A DNA stretch of 64,000 nucleotides, taken from positions 62,001 to 126,000 of the forward strand of contig JAOAIT010000009.1 in NCBI GenBank assembly GCA_026414565.1, in the 5' to 3' direction. Made by a program: the position numbers and the translations under genes. Source of the DNA: Verrucomicrobiia bacterium. GTDB taxonomy: Bacteria; Verrucomicrobiota; Verrucomicrobiia; Limisphaerales; Fontisphaeraceae. Below the pieces are notes generated by a model. That model saw nothing but the letters and a program-made list of their open reading frames with translations. It was not told where the DNA came from and did not search any database. How positions within the stretch are numbered: position 1 is the first letter of the stretch; every line of letters starts with the position of its first letter. Shown here in pieces: positions 43,909 through 53,564 of the stretch.

Positions 43909-46900
43909 ATGACTTGCCGCATTTTAAGTTGCGCCATCTTTATTGCTTGCAGTTGTACACTTTCTCTGGTGTCAGCCCCCGGGCCGGTCGGTGTGGCTTC
44001 CGCCCTCCCACAGTCGTCGCGTTCGGGAGCCGGACCTTCTTTTCATCCCCAGTTCAACGCCACCGGCCGTTACCTGGTGTTTGTGAGCCAGGCAAACAAC
44101 CTGGTCACCAATGATGATCGTGGCCCCCATTTGGACGTGTTTGTCCGGGACCCGCAGACCCGGCAGACGACGCTGGTGAGTGTCAGCACCAACGGCTGGG
44201 GCGGTGCCAATCAGGATGCCAACTACCCGACTCTCTCGGCTGATGGCTGGGCGGTTGTTTTTGCCAGTGCGGCGTCCAATCTGACGCCGGGGGATACCAA
44301 TGGCTACAGCGACATATTCCTGCGCGATCTGCGTCAAGGCGTGACCCGTCTCATCAGTGTGGCGGAAGACGGGATTCAAGGTGGCAATGGAGATTCCACC
44401 CTGCCTTGTTGGTCGGTTGACGGCCGGTGGGTGGTTTTTGCCTCCCGAGCCACCAATTTGGTCACGGCGGACTATGCCGGGTCTCACTACCAGATCTTTG
44501 CCCGAGACTTACAGGAGGGGCGGACGGTATTGGTGAGCATCGGCGAAAACGGCGGCCCGCCCGCCAGCGGTCCCTGTGAGGCCCCTGGCATCAGCGCGGA
44601 TGGCCGGTGGGTGGTGTTTGTGTCGCAGGCCACCAATCTGGTGGCTGGCGCAACCAACGCCCAGGGGGAAATTTACGTGCGCGATGTCACCCTGCAACAA
44701 ACGCATTGGGTCAGTTCCAATGCCGCCGCCTGCTTTGCCACCTCCACCAATGTTTTTCGTTGCTTCAACCCCGTCATCAGCCGGGATGGGAGCATGGTGG
44801 CGTTCAAAGCGGCTCCGACCAATGCCGCCGGGGCGCTGCTGTTTTGCCATGAACTGGCTACGGGGACCACGTGGCTCATTTCCAGCAACACGCCCTTGGA
44901 AGCCTGGCCGGAATTAAGCAGCGACGGCCGGTGGCTGGCCTATGTGGACAGCCAGATCAGGGCTCCCTACGATGCCACCTCCACACACTTGAAGATATGG
45001 GATAGGTCGTTGCAAAGCTCGCGGTACGTCGAAATCAGCCATTCCGGCCAGACCAATTATCTGGCGGTGTATTCTCCGGTATTTTCCGCTGACCAACAGT
45101 TTGCCGCTTTTCTGGTTGCGCCCCGGCCGCCCACGGTCGGCCTGAATCCCAATGATCTTCGGGTTTGCCAAATCTATATTGCGAATTTATCCCAGTTGGA
45201 AAGCCGGCTTCTTACTGTGGGCCGTAACGGACAGCCGTCCCCGGGTTTGTCTGCCGACAATGCGCCGGTGATTTCCCCGGATGGCCAATGGGTGGCCTTT
45301 GACAGTGTGAGTGATGCGCTGGTGGCGGGCGATGCCAACGGTGCCTCGGATGTGTTCCTGTGCGATGCGCTGACCGGCCGCCTCGAGTTGGTGAGCCTGC
45401 GGCACGAGGACAAACCTCAGCTCACCGCCACCGCCCAGTGTTACATCGAACCGCAAGGAATCTCCGCCAATGGCCGATATGTCATGTTTTCCTCCTTTGC
45501 CAGCTCCCTTTCGCCGCAACACACCAATTTCCATCGGGCAGTTTACCTGATGGATTTGCATACTGGAACCAACAACTTGGTCATACCACCTTGGAATGCG
45601 GCTACAAACAACAACCCATACCCCCTGCGCCTGCCAGTCATCAGTCCTGATGGGCGTCGCATTGCCATGCTGGGCCGTGTGGCAATAGACGGTGGTTCCG
45701 TATCCGCTGGTGCTGGCGCACCAGACGGCTGGTTGTATGATGCCAAATTTGACACTTACAAACAACTTAATGTCAATCCCACCGGGGGTGTGGTAAGCGC
45801 TTGTTTTCCGCTTGGTGATTATGTTTTCGAGGCTGACCAAGGGGTAAATATGTGGTGGCGGATGGCTTTTAGTCCCGATGGGAACACGCTGGCCTTTACG
45901 GCCAAAAATCTTGAGTTGGTGGGCCAGAGTGGCACGCAGTATTACGATATTTATTTATTCGACCTCTTCGCCCAAACCGCACGACTCTTGACGCAGCCAG
46001 GGGTTGGCAGCCTTCCCGGCGGCGGCAACAATCACTCCATGAGGCCTCAATTCTCGCCTGATGGCCGCTGGTTGGTCTTTAGCACGCGGGCGACTGATTT
46101 AATGCTAACCAACGATATCGCCGCGCCCACTTACAAGCTGTACGCATGGGATTTCCATCTGGCGCAGTACCGCCGCATCAACAGCTTTGGCACCAACATC
46201 TTCATCGGACCAGATTCCCGATTCGTGGTCTATAACAGCCTGCCAGCCAGCCAGCCCAGCTCCGTCTATTTGCATAATCTGTATGAAACACCTATTTACA
46301 GCTACCTGATTTTCGCCGGCGGCCAAAAGCCTGTGCTCAGCTCTAATGCGGAGGTTATTGCTTTCCAAACGCAACCCACCAACGGCCTGACCCACATATT
46401 TGCCACCAATCGCGTCAGTCGTACCCTGCAGCTCGTCTCGGTCGCCCCGGACGGCGTTACGCCCGGCAACGGGCCTTCCGGGCCGCCGCAAATCACCCCC
46501 AACGGGCGTTATGTTCTCTTTGACAGCAAAGCCAACAACCTGGTTTCCCATGATTTCAATCAATACTCGGACGTTTTTCTGCGGGACCTCCAGCTGGGTG
46601 TCACCTATCTCCTGAGCGCCAATCCCAGGACCGGCCGCGCCGGCAATGGCCCCTCCACTCAGCCGTTGCTCAGCGCTGACGGCGGCACAATTGTATTTGC
46701 CAGTCATGCCAGCGATTTGGTGCAGGGGGATTATAATGCAATGCAGGACATTTTTGTGGTCCGGCTGGCCGGGGGGGACACTGATGGTGACGGATTGGAT
46801 GACGCGTGGGAGCTGGCCTATCTAAACACGCTGATGTTTAACGGCAATGATGATTGCGATGGCGACACGCTGACCAACGCGCAGGAGCAGCGGGCGGGCA

Positions 46901-47148
46901 CGGACCCAACCAACCGCGGCTCGGTGTTGCGGGCGTTGGTCATGGGGATGCCGGGGGGCGGGAGCACGACGCTGCTGTGGCCGGCGGCGGCAGGGCGAAC
47001 GTACAAGGTGCAGTACAAGGCCTCCCTGAACGACCCTGCATGGACGGATTTGGAGGTGGCGATTGAGATTACGGGCAACACGGCGCGGGCGGTGGATACG
47101 GGCGCTGGGCTGTCGGCTCAGCGATTTTACCGGATCGTGATTCCTTGA
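43909..47148 (+). CDS. Secreted PD40-type beta-propeller protein
   Basis: A 1079-residue protein with signal peptide (to about LSLVSAPG). It consists of PD40/TolB-like repeats of about 60 residues, e.g. SADGRWVVFVSQATNLVAG and YSDIFLRDL, forming one or two propellers. Near residue 957 a calcium-binding stretch DTDGDGLDDAWELAYLN follows, then a C-terminal beta domain (GRTYKVQYKASLNDPAWTDL) used in many verrucomicrobial exported proteins. Ligand unknown. Strong ribosome-binding site; probably cotranscribed with the pseudopilin gene. Confidence 0.8.
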   Translation: MTCRILSCAIFIACSCTLSLVSAPGPVGVASALPQSSRSGAGPSFHPQFNATGRYLVFVSQANNLVTNDDRGPHLDVFVRDPQTRQTTLVSVSTNGWGGANQDANYPTLSADGWAVVFASAASNLTPGDTNGYSDIFLRDLRQGVTRLISVAEDGIQGGNGDSTLPCWSVDGRWVVFASRATNLVTADYAGSHYQIFARDLQEGRTVLVSIGENGGPPASGPCEAPGISADGRWVVFVSQATNLVAGATNAQGEIYVRDVTLQQTHWVSSNAAACFATSTNVFRCFNPVISRDGSMVAFKAAPTNAAGALLFCHELATGTTWLISSNTPLEAWPELSSDGRWLAYVDSQIRAPYDATSTHLKIWDRSLQSSRYVEISHSGQTNYLAVYSPVFSADQQFAAFLVAPRPPTVGLNPNDLRVCQIYIANLSQLESRLLTVGRNGQPSPGLSADNAPVISPDGQWVAFDSVSDALVAGDANGASDVFLCDALTGRLELVSLRHEDKPQLTATAQCYIEPQGISANGRYVMFSSFASSLSPQHTNFHRAVYLMDLHTGTNNLVIPPWNAATNNNPYPLRLPVISPDGRRIAMLGRVAIDGGSVSAGAGAPDGWLYDAKFDTYKQLNVNPTGGVVSACFPLGDYVFEADQGVNMWWRMAFSPDGNTLAFTAKNLELVGQSGTQYYDIYLFDLFAQTARLLTQPGVGSLPGGGNNHSMRPQFSPDGRWLVFSTRATDLMLTNDIAAPTYKLYAWDFHLAQYRRINSFGTNIFIGPDSRFVVYNSLPASQPSSVYLHNLYETPIYSYLIFAGGQKPVLSSNAEVIAFQTQPTNGLTHIFATNRVSRTLQLVSVAPDGVTPGNGPSGPPQITPNGRYVLFDSKANNLVSHDFNQYSDVFLRDLQLGVTYLLSANPRTGRAGNGPSTQPLLSADGGTIVFASHASDLVQGDYNAMQDIFVVRLAGGDTDGDGLDDAWELAYLNTLMFNGNDDCDGDTLTNAQEQRAGTDPTNRGSVLRALVMGMPGGGSTTLLWPAAAGRTYKVQYKASLNDPAWTDLEVAIEITGNTARAVDTGAGLSAQRFYRIVIP

Positions 47149-47276
47149 GAGTGCAAGCTTCTGAAGCTGTTGCCACGCCCTCGTTGGTTGCCTGGGGTTG
47201 GGCCCTGGGGGTGACCTGACCAAGCAGGTGGGCCGGCGCGGCATACCCGCACTGGCCAGAAGGTAAAAAAAAGGCC

Positions 47277-47305
47277 TTGTCTTAAACTGGCGAGTACTAT
47301 TTAAT
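47277..47305 (+). promoter_or_regulatory. Promoter candidate giving a leaderless transcript
   Basis: TTGTCT, 17 bases, TTTAAT. The -10 box ends six bases before ATG 47312, and no Shine-Dalgarno sequence is present, so transcription may start at or next to the ATG. Confidence 0.4.
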
Positions 47306-47311
47306 ATTCTT

Positions 47312-48520
47312 ATGAAAGTCGTGGCCAGCCATCGTCGTCCCATTCTTCTTTTCACCCTTGCTCTGTATGTTTTTACAAACATCCTGCACTCCGCCGCACC
47401 GGTGGTTTCCAATGTGCGGGCGTCGCAGCGGCCGGGCAGCAAGCTCGTGGACATCTTCTATGACCTGAGCGATCCCGACAGCAGCGCCATCACCATTTTC
47501 ATTCAAATTTCCGCCGATGGCGGCGCGACGTGGACCGTGCCGGCGCGCTCGTTTTCCGGGGCACAGGGCGGTGGGGTGACGCCTGGCGTGAACAAATATG
47601 TGGTCTGGAACGCGGGAGCGGATTGGGACGGTCAATTTACCACCAACTGCCGGGTCAAGATTTCCGCCAACGACGCCGATCCCCAAGGCTTTGCGCTCAT
47701 TCCCGCCGGCTCCTTCACCATGGGCGATCCCTTTGCGGAGGGCTACACAGATGAACGCCCCCTCCATTCCGTTTACGTCAGCGCGTTTTACATCGAGAAG
47801 GCCGAAGTCAGCAAATCGCTTTGGGACAGTGTTTATCAGTGGGCGGTGACGCGGGGATACACCTTTGATAATGCCGGTGGGGGCAAAGCCGCCGACCATC
47901 CGGTGCATGGCGTGAATTGGTTTGATGCGGTGAAATGGTGCAATGCTCGTTCGCAAGTCGATGGGCTTACTCCGGTGTACTATACAGACGCCACCCTCAC
48001 CAATGTTTATAAGACCGGCCAGCGCGTGCTTTATGTCAAATGGAATGCGAACGGCTACCGGCTGCCAACCGAGGCGGAATGGGAAAAAGCCGCGCGGGGC
48101 GGGTTGAACGGCAGTCGGTTTCCCTGGGGAGACATCATTACGCACAACCTGGCAAATTATTTTAGCCAGTACGTTTTTACCTACGATGCCAGCCCCACAA
48201 GAGACTACCACCCAACCTACAATACCGGAAGCTTTCCCTACACCAGCCCGGTGGCCTCGTTCCCGCCCAACGGGTATGGCTTGTACGATATGGCGGGTAA
48301 CGTCGCGGAATGGTGCTGGGACTGGTATGACAGCGGTTGGTATTCCAATTCCGGCGCCACCCAGGCCGACCCCAAAGGCCCAACGACGACGGGCTATCGT
48401 GTGCATCGGGGCGGCTCTTGGTACTCTGCTGCCAACATCGCTCGGTGCGCGTTTCGCGGCAGCGTCGCGCCAAGTTTTGTCGCTACCGACCTCGGTTTCC
48501 GGTGCGTGAAAGGGTTCTGA
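47312..48520 (+). CDS. Exported FGE-fold protein lacking catalytic cysteines
   Basis: A 402-residue protein. Signal peptide, then an Ig-like domain (about residues 28-125, VSNVRASQRPGSKLVDIFYDLSD), then a formylglycine-generating-enzyme fold: FALIPAGSFTMGD, HPVHGVNWFDAVKWCNA, GYRLPTEAEWEKAARGG, GLYDMAGNVAEWCWDWY and RVHRGGSWYSAANIARCAFR. In active FGE the last motif has Cys at positions equal to 372 and 377; here they are Ser372 and Ala377. It is therefore unlikely to make formylglycine and may bind a ligand instead. No ribosome-binding sequence is visible. Confidence 0.82.
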   Translation: MKVVASHRRPILLFTLALYVFTNILHSAAPVVSNVRASQRPGSKLVDIFYDLSDPDSSAITIFIQISADGGATWTVPARSFSGAQGGGVTPGVNKYVVWNAGADWDGQFTTNCRVKISANDADPQGFALIPAGSFTMGDPFAEGYTDERPLHSVYVSAFYIEKAEVSKSLWDSVYQWAVTRGYTFDNAGGGKAADHPVHGVNWFDAVKWCNARSQVDGLTPVYYTDATLTNVYKTGQRVLYVKWNANGYRLPTEAEWEKAARGGLNGSRFPWGDIITHNLANYFSQYVFTYDASPTRDYHPTYNTGSFPYTSPVASFPPNGYGLYDMAGNVAEWCWDWYDSGWYSNSGATQADPKGPTTTGYRVHRGGSWYSAANIARCAFRGSVAPSFVATDLGFRCVKGF

Positions 48521-48578
48521 TTCCAACTTTTCCGTCCTCGGACAGCGAACAGGCTTAATCTGGTTAATTATACAAAAA

Positions 48579-51500
48579 ATGGTAGCGCCCTCAAAAAACG
48601 CAAGCCCACCCAAGGTGCGATTTCTTCAGGTTTTGGCCTTGCTGCTTTGGATGCTCGCCACCTTCACCGCCCATGCCGGCGAAGGCCTCGCGCATTCGAC
48701 GAACTTTACTTTGGACACCCGGCCTTACTTGGGGCCGTTTTTTAACCAGCCGTCAGCCACTTCTGGATTGTTCACGGTGGACACACGGAGTCTCGGCGGC
48801 GGCATGGATGGGCCGGTGGTTATTTACCCGACGTTGGCGTTCAATGAGGAAACGCGAACCCTGTCCCTTGCGGCGCGCATCCACGATCCCCTGTATGGCA
48901 GGATTACGGCGGGCGATTTTGTGTTTGGGGTGGTCTCGCCGGTGGGCGTGGTCGTTCTGGTGGGTTCCGGAACTTATGAAGCCGTATCGGGCCAATGGCT
49001 CGCCAGCGCCACGCTGCCGGCAGGATTGTGGCCTGGCCAGTATGCGGTGGATTGTTTGATCCACACCGACCGCCAACGCCGGGGCACGGCCTCCGCCCCG
49101 CTGACCGTGGCAGCGTCCACGGCAACCCTCAACGGCACGGTACGGCATCGGAACACGCCCACCCCTATTGCAGGAGCGCAAGTTGCCTTATTTGAGGCAG
49201 GCGGCGTTAACGGGTTTTGGACTTTGGTGCATGGCGAATACGGGGGGCATATTCCGCCACTTGCCACCCTCTTGTCACGATTGACCCCGGTACGCCCGGT
49301 GGTCAAGACAGGCGCGGATGGGGTTTACGCGTGGAATGATGTGCCGGTAGGGAGCGCATACGTTATTGTGGTCTCAGCCAACCAATACCAGCAGCAATAC
49401 GCCAACGTTGCCTACATCAGCCGCGCAGGCGCGGCGATCACCCGCCACATCCGGTTGTGGTCAACGGCGGCCACTTTGGCCGCTTTATCCGGAGAAGTAA
49501 CAGAGTTGCAGGAGGCCGCGGAAGCGGTGCTGAATTATAACGCGGGCCGCATGGCAGCCCTCTGCAAAGCCGTGCAGGACGACAATTTGCTCACGGAGCC
49601 GGAGGCACTAGACGATGCCACGGATTGGGCCGGTTACATCAGCACGCTAAATCCGGGGCGCGAGGTTGTGAATCTGGGACGGACCCTTGGCGGCGTCTCC
49701 ATGAAAACGGCGGTGAAAGTCGTGCTGGCGTCCGCGCTGGAGCGTTACGCGGAGGGCATGATGATGGATGCGGTTCGTAGCCTCCATGAGAAGCTGAGCC
49801 TTGATTTGACCAACAAAACCTTTCCCGTGACCAAGGGGGATTTTATCGCCTCGGCTTATCATGTCGGGCACCAGAATCTCCTCAACGCCAAAGCGAGCAA
49901 TTTCCTGACGGCTGCGGCAACCACTTTGCCCAGGGCGGATTTTGATTTTGGCCAGGCCCGGAGGCTGCTGCGTGAGCAGACGGCCAGCCTCCAGGAGGTT
50001 CCCCGTGGCAAAGCGGTTTTTATCGCCTATCCCCGGGCGTCAGATGGTATCGGAGTCTTCAAGCTGGAAACCATGGTCAACCAATATCACCGGCTGGCGG
50101 CCATCGAACATACTGCGGCGGCGGGCGAAGCAGTGCTCGGAGCAGTGCAAGCGGTTGGATCGGCGGTGGTGTTGGGTTGCCTGGTGAGCAAGGTAGCCGC
50201 CCCGCTGGCCGGCATCAGCGCCACGGTCGCCAAAGGCGCCGGTTATGCCGAATACGCGGTATCCTCGGCGCGCATCGGGCTCAAGCGGCAGATGGCGTTG
50301 GTGTTTATCAGCTCTTTTGGCGCGTACTATGAGGACAACAATGCGGCGGTCACAAGTTTTGGCAGCGCCAGTCAATTTTTGCTGAATGAGGCCGCCGCGC
50401 CGGTGTATTTGAAGGCCGCAAGCACCTTCTCTGCAGATACCACGGTTGATTTAAAACTATCGAGCGCCTTCGGCGATGAGTACCTGTTCTCCTGGGGCCT
50501 GCCCAACCTGGATGTGGCCCGGGGCACCGCGCGCGTTACCGTGCGCAACACCGGCAACACGCCTGCTGATTACCGGGTGGTGGGCTATACCATCTGGTCG
50601 CCGATGACGATCAAAAAGTTGGTGGGTTTGGATCAGGCGACCCTCCTGACATATAGCTCATGGGCCGGGACCAATCAGGTGCCCGCTGGAACCAGTGTTG
50701 AGCTTCCCCTTGATTTTCAAGGATACAGCCGCAATTTCCTGAGTCAGTTGCGTCCGCATTATCTGACGGTGGACATTTACAGCGGCCCGTGGCGGGCGGG
50801 CACCCAATGGAAGCCGTTTTATGTCTTTGGGCTGGGAGAGGTGTTGCGCCCCAAGACATGGAGTGCCTCCGCCCTACAGCCGCCCCAAGGCGAAGTGGTT
50901 GCCCCGGCGGCGTCCCGCCACGGGCAGTTGCGGATGAGGGAGGTGCGTGCCAAGGTCAGAAACGCGGCGCCGTTGATGCTGGAAACCTTGTCTGCGCAAA
51001 ACAACGCCCGAAGCGTGGAATTTGCCGCCGGAACCAATCTCTTCGCGCTGGATCTGCAACTGTTTGCTCCTCCCGAAGCCGAGGTTTCTTTGCTGGTTAC
51101 CGATAGCCAGGGGCGGCGGCTGGGTTTTTCTTCCACCCATGGTCTGACTCACAACGAAATCGCTGGCCACTTAACGGACACCTCCCGCCGGCCCGTTTCA
51201 TTGCGTTTGCAGGAACCGCCCCCTGGAGAAAACTACCTGGTCACCGTGGCGTGGCTGAATCCGGGCCCAAGGCCGGTGACAGTTGGATTGTTTCAGGAGC
51301 CGGTTGAGTACACGGATGCCTTGCTGGTCGTCAATCCAGCGCGGATTGTGGTGGACTGCGCCGGGATGGCGCAACCCACGGTGGATTTGATGGTGGCCGA
51401 AGGTTCGCAGCAGCATCCATTGACCAGCGTCACCGCCACCCTCACAAATCTGGTGCGTGTTGGAGGTGCCGAGCAACTGACGTTGCTGACCAATGCGGTT

Positions 51501-52265
51501 CAAACCGTGGCAGATCTCGGCGCGGGCGAAACCGCGATGGTATCGTGGCCCATTCATTTGCCCCCCCATGCCGGGCGCGGCAAGTACACCAGCATGGTGA
51601 AGCTGACAAGCGCACAAACGGCCGATTTGTCGCTGCCGGTGATTGCCTTGGTCCGCAAGGCATCCAACATCGTCAGCCTTCTGGGTGGAACCCAAGTCAA
51701 CGAGGGAACTCAGCAGAGCATCATCATGCTCAACACCCATGGGCAGGGATTCACCTGGCTGCACGTGCCGAAAGGTTATTACGTCCTTCACGCGCAACTG
51801 GGCGTGGCCCCCGGCTCGACCAATCTCCTTCATCCAGCCATTGATATCGGCGCAGACGGCCAGACGGAGTGGAGTTTCACAGGTCTCTTTGACGCCGGGG
51901 TGGTGGTGGACAATCTTGAAGCTGCGATCAATCAATACCTGGTGGCGCATCCTTCTTCTTCGAATTCAACCATGGTTCCCATCCATGTCACGGGCAACCC
52001 TGGCGCTGCCGTACAACTGGCGGGCCTGCAAGTTTACCTGGAAACCCTGCCGGCCGAATGGCGCAGCATCGCCGTACAGCCGGACGGCCAGGCGCGTCTG
52101 GAACTGGCCGTGCAGCCCGGCTGGCAATACCGTGTGGAAGCTTCAACAAACCTGATAAGCTGGCAGTTGTTGGAAACCTTTACCGCCACCAATTCCGTGA
52201 TGCCATTCACCGATGTGAACGCCGCCGGGGCGCGCGTCAAATTCTATCGCGCAATCGCACATTGA
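48579..52265 (+). CDS. Large secreted protein with a carboxypeptidase-regulatory-like domain
   Basis: A 1228-residue protein. Signal peptide (VLALLLWMLATFTAHAGEG). A CarboxypepD_reg-like beta domain spans about residues 178-295 (LNGTVRHRNTPTPIAGAQVALFE, then GVYAWNDVPVGSAYVIVVSA). A helical central part follows (residues 300-550), including a glycine/alanine-rich hydrophobic stretch (AVLGAVQAVGSAVVLGCLVSK). The C-terminal half is beta-rich and ends in the GWQYRVEASTNLISWQLLETF tail also seen in other exported proteins of this group. No enzyme motif is recognised. It starts without a Shine-Dalgarno sequence. Confidence 0.65.
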   Translation: MVAPSKNASPPKVRFLQVLALLLWMLATFTAHAGEGLAHSTNFTLDTRPYLGPFFNQPSATSGLFTVDTRSLGGGMDGPVVIYPTLAFNEETRTLSLAARIHDPLYGRITAGDFVFGVVSPVGVVVLVGSGTYEAVSGQWLASATLPAGLWPGQYAVDCLIHTDRQRRGTASAPLTVAASTATLNGTVRHRNTPTPIAGAQVALFEAGGVNGFWTLVHGEYGGHIPPLATLLSRLTPVRPVVKTGADGVYAWNDVPVGSAYVIVVSANQYQQQYANVAYISRAGAAITRHIRLWSTAATLAALSGEVTELQEAAEAVLNYNAGRMAALCKAVQDDNLLTEPEALDDATDWAGYISTLNPGREVVNLGRTLGGVSMKTAVKVVLASALERYAEGMMMDAVRSLHEKLSLDLTNKTFPVTKGDFIASAYHVGHQNLLNAKASNFLTAAATTLPRADFDFGQARRLLREQTASLQEVPRGKAVFIAYPRASDGIGVFKLETMVNQYHRLAAIEHTAAAGEAVLGAVQAVGSAVVLGCLVSKVAAPLAGISATVAKGAGYAEYAVSSARIGLKRQMALVFISSFGAYYEDNNAAVTSFGSASQFLLNEAAAPVYLKAASTFSADTTVDLKLSSAFGDEYLFSWGLPNLDVARGTARVTVRNTGNTPADYRVVGYTIWSPMTIKKLVGLDQATLLTYSSWAGTNQVPAGTSVELPLDFQGYSRNFLSQLRPHYLTVDIYSGPWRAGTQWKPFYVFGLGEVLRPKTWSASALQPPQGEVVAPAASRHGQLRMREVRAKVRNAAPLMLETLSAQNNARSVEFAAGTNLFALDLQLFAPPEAEVSLLVTDSQGRRLGFSSTHGLTHNEIAGHLTDTSRRPVSLRLQEPPPGENYLVTVAWLNPGPRPVTVGLFQEPVEYTDALLVVNPARIVVDCAGMAQPTVDLMVAEGSQQHPLTSVTATLTNLVRVGGAEQLTLLTNAVQTVADLGAGETAMVSWPIHLPPHAGRGKYTSMVKLTSAQTADLSLPVIALVRKASNIVSLLGGTQVNEGTQQSIIMLNTHGQGFTWLHVPKGYYVLHAQLGVAPGSTNLLHPAIDIGADGQTEWSFTGLFDAGVVVDNLEAAINQYLVAHPSSSNSTMVPIHVTGNPGAAVQLAGLQVYLETLPAEWRSIAVQPDGQARLELAVQPGWQYRVEASTNLISWQLLETFTATNSVMPFTDVNAAGARVKFYRAIAH

Positions 52266-52433
52266 GGCGGCCTGCTTTAAACCTGCGCCCGATTTTCCTT
52301 AGTTCCGCCAGCGGCACCAAAAAACGGCGGGAACAGGTTCGATTGCCACCAACTGGCTGGCCTTATTGGTAGCGCACTATATGCGGAGTGGCCCTCAGAG
52401 GGGGCTTTGTTCCTATTTCGCCACCAAAAACTA

Positions 52434-52748
52434 TCAGCGCCCCCGCACGTAACCCATCACGTTTCCATTCCCATTATAAGCCGGAAATTACACCGCCGAA
52501 TTCGGCCTATTATGAATCACCGGCGCCACCAAATTGCTAATGCTGAAATCATCGTTCAGAGGAGATGAATTCTGCAGGATGGTTATTGCCTCTTGTTTGG
52601 CTTCAAATGGGCCGAGGGTTTTACGCGCTTGCATTTTCTCCGGCGGACCCGAAACCGCTATCCCCCAAAACCATCTCTTCCATAAAGCCTCCTTGCCCGT
52701 TGGGCCCGGCGGGACGCCGAAGCTGGCACGCAAGACGCATGCGCTCAC
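52434..52748 (-). pseudogene. Possible decayed RHS-repeat fragment
   Basis: On the minus strand an open stretch ends SNLVAPVIHNRPNSAV, then a TAA at 52488-52490, then in the same frame FPAYNGNGNVMGYVRGR and a stop (52434-52487). The FPAYxGNGNVMxYV motif is the RHS core found in verrucomicrobial RHS proteins. No intact RHS gene is nearby, so this may be a relic. The rest of 52266-52754 (489 bases) has no other gene that I can support. Confidence 0.35.
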
Positions 52749-52754
52749 ACCCGG

Positions 52755-53486
52755 TCAGGGCAGGGAGACGTTCACGGCATTGGTGCGCCATTCGGGCATG
52801 ACGGCCCACAGGTTCAGCGGGGAGAGGGCTTTGCCATATCGGATAAAGCGAGAGCTGCCATCGCACATGGCATAGACGGAGCCGGTGCCGCCCCTGGTGG
52901 CACCGGGTTTGCCGTGGCGGCCTTGTTCGATTTCGTCCAGGTCGTTGCCAGCGCGTTGGGTGAAATCCATGTAAACATGGGTGGACTGAGTTTCTTTTTC
53001 CCCCAGAAGAATGGTGTCGGAGGGGTCCCTGACCACGCCTTCGGGCATGCCGGGATTCCAGGAGCGGCGCATGTAAGCCTGGAAATCGGCGGCGTTGGTG
53101 AACACGGTCAGGAAATAATCATTCCAGCCGTTCATCACGTAACTGCGCGGCTCCAGGTCAATGGGAAACTTGGGATCGGCATTCCAGGTGCGCGGTTGGG
53201 GATCATCGGAGGGGCAATGCAGCAATTTGGGGTTTTGGTAATATGGGTGCAGGCCGGTCATCCAGCAGGGGTTGAGGGTGCGGGGATAAAACCGCTGCTC
53301 ATTATCGTCGGAATATAGTTGATGAGCCAGGGCCAGTTGTTTGTTGTTATTTATGCAAAACGTGCGGCGCGCGGCCTCTTTGGCACTGGCGAGGGCGGGC
53401 AGGAGCATGGCCGCCAGCAGGGCAATGATCGCAATGACCACCAGCAGCTCAATCAGTGTGAAGGCTTGGTTATGTCGCCGTTTCAT
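52755..53486 (-). CDS. Pseudopilin-like protein, tandem copy A
   Basis: A 243-residue member. [20 protein letters not shown] and [22 protein letters not shown] open it; then [50 protein letters not shown]. Its order of motifs matches the neighbouring gene at 53565 closely, so the two arose by tandem duplication. Start at ATG 53486, next to the basic leader. Confidence 0.85.
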   Translation of the reverse strand: MKRRHNQAFTLIELLVVIAIIALLAAMLLPALASAKEAARRTFCINNNKQLALAHQLYSDDNEQRFYPRTLNPCWMTGLHPYYQNPKLLHCPSDDPQPRTWNADPKFPIDLEPRSYVMNGWNDYFLTVFTNAADFQAYMRRSWNPGMPEGVVRDPSDTILLGEKETQSTHVYMDFTQRAGNDLDEIEQGRHGKPGATRGGTGSVYAMCDGSSRFIRYGKALSPLNLWAVMPEWRTNAVNVSLP

Positions 53487-53564
53487 GGGTGCCAACAGGA
53501 TTGTCCGTGATGGTTGGACGCGCAAAAGCCATTGTCTCATCAATCGGTTGCCGTCCAGGGACGT

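Noticed and set aside
52330-52350. tRNA-like T-loop (GGTTCGATTGC followed by ACCA)
   Set aside because: No acceptor stem, D-arm or anticodon arm can be folded around it.
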